From CAG-791 sp000431495 (GTDB lineage: Bacteria; Bacillota; Clostridia; Lachnospirales; Lachnospiraceae), in assembly GCA_052117605.1 (NCBI GenBank), contig JBQKIT010000010.1: a stretch of 64,000 bases of DNA; one strand, given 5' to 3'. Positions within the stretch are counted from its first letter, which is position 1. The number at the start of each line of letters is the position of its first letter. The notes beneath the pieces are model-generated. The model ran no database searches and was not told the DNA's origin. It saw nothing but the letters and a program-made list of their open reading frames with translations. This document shows, one piece after another, positions 54,112-62,418 of the stretch. The translations under genes were made by a program, and so were the position numbers.

Positions 54112-56094
54112 ATGCAAAGGAGATTTGTGATTTCAAATCATTCCGGAAAACATCATAGGAAATTTCCGATTCGGGGGAATCCGTCCCAGCAGGAGGCAAT
54201 CCGCCACTTTCGCGGGCCGTGCGAGGTCATCGCAGGCCCCGGAAGCGGGAAAACCTTTGTGCTTGTGGAGCGGATTCTCTATTTGCTTCTGGAGCAGAGG
54301 GTTCCGCCCTCGCAGATTCTGGTTCTGACATTTTCCAAAGCAGCTGCTCTGCAGATGCAGAGCCGTTTTCAGAAACGAATTCGTGAGTTTTCTCTTTCTG
54401 CCGATCCGCCTTCACCAGATTCTCTTTCCGCAGATTCCTTCACCGAAGTTACCTTCGGTACCTTTCATTCCGTTTTCCTTTCCATTCTGAAAGCCTCCTC
54501 GGTACAGAGGATGAGCATTCTCGACAATTCCCGTTCCCGAAAGCTTCTTTCTTCTTTGTTCGAACGATATTATGGGCGGCTTCCGCAAAGTGAAGAGCTT
54601 ACCGATTTGTCAGCTCTGATTGCAAAGGCCAAAGCCTCCGGTGAAATTCCGGACCAGAAGCGCTTCCAAAGACTTCTGGAGGATTATGAAACCTACCTGA
54701 AGGAAAATTCTCTTCTGGATTTTGAGGATATGATCGGACGATGTCTGAAGCTTCTTCGCAGGAATCCGGAGCTTCTTTCTTCGTGGCAGAAGAGATATCG
54801 ATATTTTCTTATTGATGAATTTCAGGACATCAACCGGGAGCAGTTTGAAGGCATTCAGCTTCTTGCAGGAGCTGCTGCAAATCTTTTTGTCGTCGGCGAT
54901 GATGACCAGTCCATTTACCGGTTCCGCGGAGCGGATGTCCGTCTCATCATTGATTTTCCGGACTATTATCCGGGAACCCATGTCATTCATCTGAATATCA
55001 ATTATCGTTCCTATGCACCGATTGTGCGCTGCGGCCAGCAGGTGATCTGCAAAAACCGGATGCGTCTGTCCAAGAAGGCAATTGCCGCAAGACAGCTGCC
55101 GGATCCGCACGCGGTTTCCATTGTTTCCTCCGGGCCTGCCTTTCAAAGCTTTCTTCCGGACGGAGTCTGTGTAAAGCTCTCTTCCTATGAAACCGAAAAA
55201 GCAGAATATCTGCATCTGTGCGAGGTTTTCCGGAAAATGACGTCAGAGCAGCGTCAAAGCTGTGCTGTCATTGTGCGCTCCCATTCCCAGATGCATGGAC
55301 TTCTTCGAATCCTTGAACAAGAAAAAATCTCTTACCGTCTTCAGCAGGGAGGTCCGTCCGGATCCGGAAAAAATCATAAAAATTCCCGCCTTTTGCAGAA
55401 GGCAGGGGGGCTTTTGTCCCTGATCCGTTCTTATTACACCGTTTCGGAAGAGCTGAGCAGGGGGACGATTCTTCGCCGTGATCTGTTTGCCGTCATGAAT
55501 CATCCGGAGCGCTTTCTCCTCCGCAGCCGTTTTCAGAAGGAGCGGTATTCGACAGATGAGCTGCTTTCTCTGTGTCCCCGGGGCTCCGGTGAGCAAAAGG
55601 CACTGTGGATGCTCTGTCGTGATCTGAGGACCATGGAGCGGCTTTCTCCGGTTCATTCTCTTCGTTATCTGTCCCGGGTGATCGGAATCGGAGAAGAGGA
55701 AAAGAAAATCTGGGAAAGGCTGTTTGTTCTTTCCGCCTCGTATACCGGCATTCCGGAGCTTCGACTTATGCTGGAAAGGCTGTCTCCGGAAGAACTCTGG
55801 GATACGGAAACGGAAGACAGCGGCGGGGAAACCGACGGTGTTCTAGTTCTTACCATGCATGCAAGCAAAGGACTGGAATTTGACACGGTCTATCTTCCGG
55901 ATCTCAATGAGGGGATTTTCCCCGGGCGCCGGGCTGTCAGTATGGAAGCGATTGAAGAGGAAAGGCGTCTGTTCTATGTTGCCATTACGAGGGCAAGAGA
56001 CCGGCTTCATCTTATGTACCTTCGCGGAAACAGAAATAACCCAAGACGTCCCTCACGTTTTCTCGAGCCTCTCGGGGTGAAAACCTGGGAATAG
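54112..56094 (+). CDS. UvrD/PcrA-family ATP-dependent helicase, compact
   Basis: A 660-residue SF1 helicase. Motif I is IAGPGSGKT, motif Ia LTFSKAAALQM, motif II LIDEFQD, motif III VGDDDQSIYRFRGA, motif IV region INYRS, and the C-terminal VLTMHASKGLEFDTVYLPDL and YVAITRARDRLHL. It is about 80-100 residues shorter than PcrA, and lacks the basic C-terminal tail that binds RNA polymerase, so it is probably a paralogue. It begins 24 bases after gltX. Confidence 0.92.
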   Translation: MQRRFVISNHSGKHHRKFPIRGNPSQQEAIRHFRGPCEVIAGPGSGKTFVLVERILYLLLEQRVPPSQILVLTFSKAAALQMQSRFQKRIREFSLSADPPSPDSLSADSFTEVTFGTFHSVFLSILKASSVQRMSILDNSRSRKLLSSLFERYYGRLPQSEELTDLSALIAKAKASGEIPDQKRFQRLLEDYETYLKENSLLDFEDMIGRCLKLLRRNPELLSSWQKRYRYFLIDEFQDINREQFEGIQLLAGAAANLFVVGDDDQSIYRFRGADVRLIIDFPDYYPGTHVIHLNINYRSYAPIVRCGQQVICKNRMRLSKKAIAARQLPDPHAVSIVSSGPAFQSFLPDGVCVKLSSYETEKAEYLHLCEVFRKMTSEQRQSCAVIVRSHSQMHGLLRILEQEKISYRLQQGGPSGSGKNHKNSRLLQKAGGLLSLIRSYYTVSEELSRGTILRRDLFAVMNHPERFLLRSRFQKERYSTDELLSLCPRGSGEQKALWMLCRDLRTMERLSPVHSLRYLSRVIGIGEEEKKIWERLFVLSASYTGIPELRLMLERLSPEELWDTETEDSGGETDGVLVLTMHASKGLEFDTVYLPDLNEGIFPGRRAVSMEAIEEERRLFYVAITRARDRLHLMYLRGNRNNPRRPSRFLEPLGVKTWE

Positions 56095-56153
56095 TGCCGG
56101 GAAACTGCCTGAAAACAGCCGATTGTTTTCTTCGAACATGAATGCGGAAATCT

Positions 56154-56168
56154 ATGTTAGAATATACT
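56154..56168 (+). promoter_or_regulatory. Possible extended -10 promoter before the GlgX-like gene
   Basis: TG at 56155-56156 followed by TAGAAT (56158-56163), overlapping a second -10-like TATACT (56163-56168). No good -35 is seen. About 40 bases upstream of the GlgX-like start. Confidence 0.4.
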
Positions 56169-56204
56169 CTGTATGAATATCTCAAATGAAAAGGAGATCA
56201 GCAG

Positions 56205-58178
56205 ATGGCTTATGCACTGACCGCATCACCGGCGTATACGGTTCGTCCGGGCACTGTGACTTTGAAGGACGGAGCTGTGTTCAGCTGTGTTTTCCATGAC
56301 TGTTCCTGCTGCGGACTGATTCTGTACCATCTTCCGGATCTGGAAGAGGTTCGCATTCCTTTTACGGATGATTACCGCTACGGAAGCCTGTACTCCGTCA
56401 GAATCGAAGGACTGACTCCGGAAGAATGGGGGTATCGGTACTATCGTGATGATTACACCTTCGACGATCCCTATGCCAGAGAGCTGATCCAGGTTGAATG
56501 CAGCGGCCAGAGAATGACGCTTTCCAGATTATATCCGTTCCCTGAAGACTCTCTTCCGGCATACGGCAGCATGAAGCATCGCGACTGGTCCGAGAGGATT
56601 CTTTACTGCGTCCACGTGAAGGGCTTTACGGCCTCCCGCACCTCACATTCTTCGGCGAAGGGAACCTTCCGCGGTCTGGCAGACAAGGCCCTGTATCTGA
56701 AAAAGCTTGGCATAAACGGAGTGGAGCTGATGCCGGTTTATGAGCTTCGCCCCGAGGCTCTTGGAAAGATTGTCGGAGAGCCGGATGGCGTGAGCGCAAG
56801 TGACCGGGAAGAGACACGCCGCGTCACCGAGGAGATCGCCGCAAACACACCGGAGCAGCCGAGGAAGGAGAACTACTGGAATTTCGGAGAAGGGTGTTAT
56901 TTTGCTCCGAAGAGCTCCTATGCCCTTTCGGACACCCCTCAGATTGAATTCCGGAAGATGGTGGAGACACTTCATAAAAACGGAATCGAAGTATTCCTGC
57001 AGCTGTATTTTCCTGATAATGTTACGATTCAGACGCAGCTGGAGACAGCGCGGTTTTACGTGACGCACTATCAGATTGACGGCTTTCACCTAAAGGGCAA
57101 TGCATCGGCGCTGCAGACCATCGCATCGGATCCGATGCTGAGCGGCACCGCCTTGTTCTATTACAATTTCCCGTATGAGGATCTGCAGAAGGAGGACAAG
57201 GAGAATCCAACCGTCGGGAAACCGTCCGTGAAGCATCTCTGCGAGTACAATGACACGTTTCAGACGCTGGCACGGCGTTTCATCAAGAGTGACAATCAGG
57301 TCCTTCGTGAATTTATCAGGCTCTTCGTCACCGTTCCGTCGGGACATGGCTGTGTTCACTATGTGACCAACTATGAGGGCTTTACGCTGGCGGATCTGGT
57401 TTCCTATAACTGGAAGCACAACGACGCAAACGGCGAGAACGGGCGCGACGGCTGCGAGAACAACTGGAGCTGGAACTGCGGCGTGGAAGGACCCAGCCAT
57501 AAAAAGGACATCCGTGCGCTCCGAAACCGTCAGATGCGCAATTTCATGACGGTCAATCTTCTGGCGCAGGGGACGCCGCTCCTTCTTGCAGGAGATGAGC
57601 GCTGCAACTCCCAGGGAGGCAACAACAATCCGTACTGCCAGAACAATGAGATCGGCTGGCTGAACTGGAAGGATACCGTGGACAGCAAGGCACTGCTGGT
57701 ATTCACCCAGAAGCTGACTGCCTTTCGCAAGGACCATGGCGTTTTCCGGAGAAAGACACCGTTTGGCTTTAATGATCCGAAGGTGATTGGCTATCCGGAT
57801 ATTTCTCTGCATGGAAGCGAAGCCTGGAAGCCGGATCTGTCGGGCTATTCTCATACCGTCGGGATCCTGCTCCCGGAAGCCTATGATGAAGAAAACCCGC
57901 GGGATTCTTTCCTGTACCTTGCCATGAACATGCACTGGCACAGTCAGATGCTTGCTCTTCCCAAGCTTCCTGCAGGCTACCGCTGGAGGCTTCTGATGGA
58001 TACCTTCCTGGACGAACCGTTTCAGGAGCCCGCGAAGGATCTTCCCGATTCCAGAAATGTGACTGTTCGGGGACGATCCATTCAGATCCTGCAGGCACTG
58101 CCTGTTCCGGAAGAGGAAATTCAGAAAACGGAGAAGAAAAAAGCTCCGATTGCAACGATTGGAATCCGAAAAGCATGA
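56205..58178 (+). CDS. GlgX-like GH13 protein with missing catalytic residues (probable pseudoenzyme)
   Basis: A 657-residue protein clearly related to glycogen debranching enzymes (GH13): EGFTLADLVSYNWKHNDANG (391-410), GCENNWSWNCGVEG and LLAGDERCNSQGGNNNPYCQ are near-consensus. Yet the catalytic regions are altered. Region I reads EVFLQLYFPD (262-271) where D, N and H are expected. Region II reads IDGFHLKGN (291-299), with Lys297 at the nucleophile Asp. The general-acid Glu region is not recognisable. Region IV reads VTNYEGFTL (387-395), not TAHDGFTL. The glycan-binding scaffold remains. It is therefore probably not a hydrolase but a binding or regulatory protein. It overlaps the next gene by 4 bases. 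Confidence 0.85.
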   Translation: MAYALTASPAYTVRPGTVTLKDGAVFSCVFHDCSCCGLILYHLPDLEEVRIPFTDDYRYGSLYSVRIEGLTPEEWGYRYYRDDYTFDDPYARELIQVECSGQRMTLSRLYPFPEDSLPAYGSMKHRDWSERILYCVHVKGFTASRTSHSSAKGTFRGLADKALYLKKLGINGVELMPVYELRPEALGKIVGEPDGVSASDREETRRVTEEIAANTPEQPRKENYWNFGEGCYFAPKSSYALSDTPQIEFRKMVETLHKNGIEVFLQLYFPDNVTIQTQLETARFYVTHYQIDGFHLKGNASALQTIASDPMLSGTALFYYNFPYEDLQKEDKENPTVGKPSVKHLCEYNDTFQTLARRFIKSDNQVLREFIRLFVTVPSGHGCVHYVTNYEGFTLADLVSYNWKHNDANGENGRDGCENNWSWNCGVEGPSHKKDIRALRNRQMRNFMTVNLLAQGTPLLLAGDERCNSQGGNNNPYCQNNEIGWLNWKDTVDSKALLVFTQKLTAFRKDHGVFRRKTPFGFNDPKVIGYPDISLHGSEAWKPDLSGYSHTVGILLPEAYDEENPRDSFLYLAMNMHWHSQMLALPKLPAGYRWRLLMDTFLDEPFQEPAKDLPDSRNVTVRGRSIQILQALPVPEEEIQKTEKKKAPIATIGIRKA

Positions 58179-58750
58179 ACGACAACCGAATTACCTTACA
58201 CAAAACCATCGCGCATTTCCGGACAATTACTCATCACAGACATGTGGTGTGTCGGGAATGCTTTCAGGTCGGACTGTACTGGCAGGGACTCACACACGAT
58301 CTCTCCAAATACAGTCCGACCGAATTCTGGGTGGGAGCCCGCTATTATCAGGGGACCCGCTCACCGAACAACGCAGAGCGCGAGGACAAGGGGCTTTCCA
58401 CCTCCTGGCTGCATCATAAGGGCAGAAACCGGCATCACTATGAATACTGGATGGATTATTCCGCAAAGAGGCATGACGGCATCGCAGGAAGCGGAATCAT
58501 TGCCTGCCGAATGCCGCTTCGCTATGTGATGGAAATGTTTATGGACCGGATCGCGGCATCCAAAACCTACAACGGCGCCGCCTACAAGGATACGGATCCC
58601 ATCGCCTATTATCAGCGGGGCGACACGAGACAGTTCCTGCATCCGGATACCGCGGATCTTCTGGAAAGCCTTCTGGTCCTTCTTGCAGAGGAGGGAGAGG
58701 AAAAAGCCTTTGCAAAGGTAAGAGAGCTTCTGCAGAAGGGAACGTACTAA
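58175..58750 (+). CDS. DUF5662-like protein with HD-type residues
   Basis: A 191-residue protein matching the DUF5662 pattern: HHRHVVCRECFQVGLYWQGL then THDLSKYSPTEF. His/Asp pairs (H41-D42), further histidines (H80-H81, H87-H88) and D124 suggest a metal-binding, HD-phosphohydrolase-like site, but that is inferred. It starts inside the stop of the GlgX-like gene and ends 6 bases before the next, so the three are one unit. Confidence 0.75.
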   Translation: MNDNRITLHKTIAHFRTITHHRHVVCRECFQVGLYWQGLTHDLSKYSPTEFWVGARYYQGTRSPNNAEREDKGLSTSWLHHKGRNRHHYEYWMDYSAKRHDGIAGSGIIACRMPLRYVMEMFMDRIAASKTYNGAAYKDTDPIAYYQRGDTRQFLHPDTADLLESLLVLLAEEGEEKAFAKVRELLQKGTY

Positions 58751-58756
58751 ACGGAC

Positions 58757-59563
58757 ATGGAAGCAGAAGAACGTGAAGCTTTTACAAAAGCGGTTCAGAG
58801 CATTCTGACCGTCAGTCCGCGCGTACGGGAAGGAATCGGCATGCAGAAGGAAAAATCGCTTCATGCCATTCTGAAAAACTACGTGGACCCCTGCACGACA
58901 CATCAGGAGGTTCCGGTCGGCAATTACATTGCGGACATCTGCTGCGAGGAAGAAAAGTCCATCACAGAGATCCAGACCGCAAACTTCGGTGCCATGAAGG
59001 AGAAGCTGGATGCGTTTCTCCCGGAATACAAGGTTACGATTCTTCATCCGATTCCGCACAGGAAAACCGTATGCTGGATCGATCCGGAAACAGGAGAGAT
59101 CACTGCAAGAAATGCCTCCACGCAGATCGGAAGCTTTTATCAGCTTTTCCGGGAACTGTCGCGCATTACGGATTATCTGACAAGGCCGGGACTTACCATC
59201 GAAGCACTTCTTCTGGATCTTGACGAGTACCGGCTGCAGGATGGCTGGGGAAACGGCGGGAAACGGGGCTCACATCGCTTTGACCGCATGCCGGATGCTG
59301 TTTCTGACCGGCTTGTGCTGCAAAAGCCCGAGGATTATTCGGTGTTTCTTCCCATGACGGCGCTGCCGGAGCCCTTCACCGCAAAGGATCTGGAGGCCGC
59401 TGTCGGCATTCACCGGAAATCCGTTCAGTACTCTGCGGTTCTGAAGGTACTGACTGCAGTCGGTGTGACGGAGCGTGTCGGCCTCACCTCACGGCGCGCC
59501 TATCTGTATCAGGTGAGAATTCCGAACAAAACAGGACACGATTACTGCCGGAAAAGGCGGTGA
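58757..59563 (+). CDS. PD-(D/E)XK nuclease-like protein with C-terminal helix-turn-helix-like part
   Basis: A 268-residue protein. Residues 35-105 show a pattern expected for a PD-(D/E)XK fold: LHAILKNYV, then VGNYIADI (D60) and ITEIQTANF (E71, Q73), giving D-X10-E-X-Q. The C-terminal part (about 205-250) looks like a winged helix (FTAKDLEAAVGIHRKSVQYS). I recognise it as a type of hypothetical protein seen in Clostridia, not a named restriction enzyme. DNA cleavage is inferred from the residues only. It starts 6 bases after the DUF5662-like gene. Confidence 0.65.
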   Translation: MEAEEREAFTKAVQSILTVSPRVREGIGMQKEKSLHAILKNYVDPCTTHQEVPVGNYIADICCEEEKSITEIQTANFGAMKEKLDAFLPEYKVTILHPIPHRKTVCWIDPETGEITARNASTQIGSFYQLFRELSRITDYLTRPGLTIEALLLDLDEYRLQDGWGNGGKRGSHRFDRMPDAVSDRLVLQKPEDYSVFLPMTALPEPFTAKDLEAAVGIHRKSVQYSAVLKVLTAVGVTERVGLTSRRAYLYQVRIPNKTGHDYCRKRR

Positions 59564-59579
59564 GAAAGGAAGCGAAGCT

Positions 59580-60902
59580 ATGGCAACATTACATTTTGAC
59601 AAAGAGCAGCTGGCAGATCGCCTGATCCGCTATGCGAAGGTGTTTACACAGTCCAAAGAGGGAGTCAATGACACTCCATCCACTCCCTGCCAGAGAGATC
59701 TGGCAAGGCTCCTTGTGCATGAGCTTAAGGAGATGGGTGCCTCGGACGTGGTTCTGGATGAGGAGAAATGCTACGTCTATGCAACAATCCCGGGCAATAT
59801 CCCTGCTTCGAAGGAAAAGCTTGACGCACGAAGCGACAAAGAGAGCAAACGACGGGAAAATACCGCACCGATTATCGGTCTTGCAGCGCATATGGATACC
59901 TCGAATGCGGTGGATGCCAGCGGTCATCCGGAAATTCATCCCCGCAAAATTGAAAATTATGACGGCGAAAGCATTCTTCTGAATGAGGAGGAGCATATTA
60001 CGCTTCGTCCCGAGGAGTTCCCGGAGCTTGCCGGTAAAAAGGGAAAAACCCTGATTGTCACGGACGGAACGACGGTTCTCGGAGGAGATGACAAGGCAGG
60101 TGTCGCAGAAATCATGGCTGCTGCGGAATTTCTGCTTCAGCATCCCGAGATTGCTCACGGAACCATCCGCATCATGTTCACGCCGGATGAAGAGGTGGGA
60201 AACGGCACCCGCAATATGAACCGGGATGAATTTGCTGTGGACTATGCCTATACGGTGGACGGCGGAGGAATCGGAGAGCTGGAATACGAAAACTTCAACG
60301 CAGCCTCCGCTCACATCACGATTCAGGGACTTTCGACGCATCCGGGCAGTGCCAAGGGGAAAATGCGGAACGCGCTTCTTGTTGCCATGGAATTCAACGC
60401 ACTTCTTCCGGAGAACGAAATTCCTGCAAGAACCGAGGGCTACGAGGGCTTCTATCATCTGGATGAAATGCACGGAACCACAGATTCCGCGGAAATGGAC
60501 TATATCATCCGGGATCATGACCGGGAGAAATTTGAACACCGCAAAAAGGTCGTTCTGGATGCCGCCGAAGAAATCAATAAGAAATACAACGCCAGCGTTG
60601 TTACAGCAGATGTAAACGACAGCTATTACAACATGGTAGAAAAAATCCGTCCGCATATGCATCTCATTGACAATGCGACGGCGGCCATGAAGGAGATTGG
60701 CGTTGCACCGGTGATTTCTCCGATCCGCGGAGGAACGGATGGTGCCGTTATGAGCTTCCTTGGCATTCCCTGCCCGAATCTCTTCACAGGCAGCTACAAC
60801 TTTCACAGCCGCTATGAATACGTTGTTGCCGAGGAAATGGCTCTCGGCGCCGAAACACTGATAAGGATACTGAACAGATATGCAGAATACGAACTTGACT
60901 GA
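59580..60902 (+). CDS. pepT: Peptidase T (tripeptide aminopeptidase)
   Basis: A 440-residue M20 metallopeptidase: LAAHMDTSNAVDASG, GGDDKAGVAEI, FTPDEEVGNGT and GSYNFHSRYEYVVAEEM supply the di-zinc ligands and catalytic Glu. It removes N-terminal residues from tripeptides. A short insertion (EKLDARSDKESKRREN, near 80-95), Lys/Arg/Glu-rich, is not in typical PepT. miaB starts inside its end (23-base overlap). Confidence 0.94.
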   Translation: MATLHFDKEQLADRLIRYAKVFTQSKEGVNDTPSTPCQRDLARLLVHELKEMGASDVVLDEEKCYVYATIPGNIPASKEKLDARSDKESKRRENTAPIIGLAAHMDTSNAVDASGHPEIHPRKIENYDGESILLNEEEHITLRPEEFPELAGKKGKTLIVTDGTTVLGGDDKAGVAEIMAAAEFLLQHPEIAHGTIRIMFTPDEEVGNGTRNMNRDEFAVDYAYTVDGGGIGELEYENFNAASAHITIQGLSTHPGSAKGKMRNALLVAMEFNALLPENEIPARTEGYEGFYHLDEMHGTTDSAEMDYIIRDHDREKFEHRKKVVLDAAEEINKKYNASVVTADVNDSYYNMVEKIRPHMHLIDNATAAMKEIGVAPVISPIRGGTDGAVMSFLGIPCPNLFTGSYNFHSRYEYVVAEEMALGAETLIRILNRYAEYELD

Positions 60903-62406
60903 ATCCACTGTAAAACCAAGAGTTCCCATGCCGGCAAAGCGTCCGGAGAGTGAGCGCAGACAGGCATCGGAGGAAGAGCTTGCAAGGCAGGAGGAATACC
61001 TGAAAAAGGCGCAGATTTATACGGCGCAGCTTGCAGGCATCCTTGGCAGAACACCGACCTTTCACGTGCAGAACTTCGGCTGTCAGATGAATGCCCGGGA
61101 TGCAGAAAAGCTTGCCGGCATTCTCCGGAATGCCGGATTCGAGGAGATTGAGGCGGAATCGGCGGATTTTGTCATCTACAACACCTGTACGGTCCGTGAC
61201 AATGCCGATCAGCACTTCTTCGGGCGTCTTGGCCGCGCCGCACACTTTAAAAAGCATAGTCCCTATATGAAGATTGCCGTCTGCGGCTGTATGACGCAGG
61301 AAGAGAGTGCGGTGGAAAAGATTAAAAAGAGCTACCCGTATGTGGATCTTATTTTCGGAACGCATAACCTGTTCTGCTTTCCGCAGTACCTCTGCGAGGT
61401 ATACGAGTCGAAAAACGGAGGCTTTGATCCCAAAGGTCACAAGATCACACAGATCTGGGATGCCACGGACGAGATTGTTGAGGATCTTCCCGTAGAGCGC
61501 AAGTACTCCTATAAATCCGGCATCAACATTATGTTCGGCTGCGACAATTACTGCACCTACTGCATCGTTCCCTATGTCCGCGGTCACGAAAGATCAAGGC
61601 AGCCCGGGGATATTATAAGAGAATGTGAAAAGCTTGCGGCAGACGGCGTGGTGGAAGTGATGCTTCTTGGACAGAACGTCAATTCGTACGGAAGAGATCT
61701 CGAGACGCCCTGCAGCTTTGCCGAGCTCCTGTCCGCAGTTGCCGAGGTTCCCGGAATCAAACGGGTCCGTTTCATGACGCCTCACCCTAAGGATATGGGG
61801 CGCGACGTGCTTGAGGTCATCCGGGATCACCCGAACATTGCAAGGCACATTCATTTCCCGCTGCAGTCCGGCTCCAATGAGATTCTCCGCAGGATGAACC
61901 GGCGCTACACCAGAGAGCAGTTTATGGAGCGCGCCGCGGAAATCCGTGAAATCATTCCGGATGCGGCCATTACAACCGATATCATTGCAGGCTTTCCGGG
62001 GGAAACCGAAAAGGACGTGGATGATACCGTTGATGTCATCGAGAAGGTCTGCTTTGACAATGCCTACACCTTTATCTATTCGCCCAGAAAGGGAACTCCT
62101 GCTGCCGCTATGGAGCAGGTTCCGAAGGAAGAGGTGCAGAAGGGCTTTGACAGAATCCTCGCCGCAGTTCAGGAAAATGCGAGAAAACGCGCAGGTGCTC
62201 TTGCGGGAAGAACCATGACCGCCCTGGCAGAAGAGGTCAACACGCAGGATCCGGAGTATATTACCTGCCGCCTCTCCAACAATATCATTGTTCATGTCAG
62301 GGGAGATGCCTCCATGATCGGACATTTCTATGATGTGACCCTGGATGAATGCCGTAATTTTTACTACTTTGGAACTGTTCTTTGCGAAAACGTGAAGGGA
62401 TATTGA
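60880..62406 (+). CDS. miaB: tRNA-2-methylthio-N6-dimethylallyladenosine synthase
   Basis: A 508-residue methylthiotransferase. The UPF0004 cluster uses C68, C103 and C137; the radical SAM cluster uses C221, C225 and C228 (GCDNYCTYCIVPY); a TRAM domain ends the protein. It adds a methylthio group to A37 of tRNAs that read UNN codons. A charged N-terminal extension of about 58 residues is seen also in other clostridial MiaB. ATG 60880 overlaps pepT. mutS follows after 12 bases, the conserved miaB-mutS order. Confidence 0.95.
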   Translation: MQNTNLTESTVKPRVPMPAKRPESERRQASEEELARQEEYLKKAQIYTAQLAGILGRTPTFHVQNFGCQMNARDAEKLAGILRNAGFEEIEAESADFVIYNTCTVRDNADQHFFGRLGRAAHFKKHSPYMKIAVCGCMTQEESAVEKIKKSYPYVDLIFGTHNLFCFPQYLCEVYESKNGGFDPKGHKITQIWDATDEIVEDLPVERKYSYKSGINIMFGCDNYCTYCIVPYVRGHERSRQPGDIIRECEKLAADGVVEVMLLGQNVNSYGRDLETPCSFAELLSAVAEVPGIKRVRFMTPHPKDMGRDVLEVIRDHPNIARHIHFPLQSGSNEILRRMNRRYTREQFMERAAEIREIIPDAAITTDIIAGFPGETEKDVDDTVDVIEKVCFDNAYTFIYSPRKGTPAAAMEQVPKEEVQKGFDRILAAVQENARKRAGALAGRTMTALAEEVNTQDPEYITCRLSNNIIVHVRGDASMIGHFYDVTLDECRNFYYFGTVLCENVKGY

Positions 62407-62418
62407 GGTAAGAAACAC

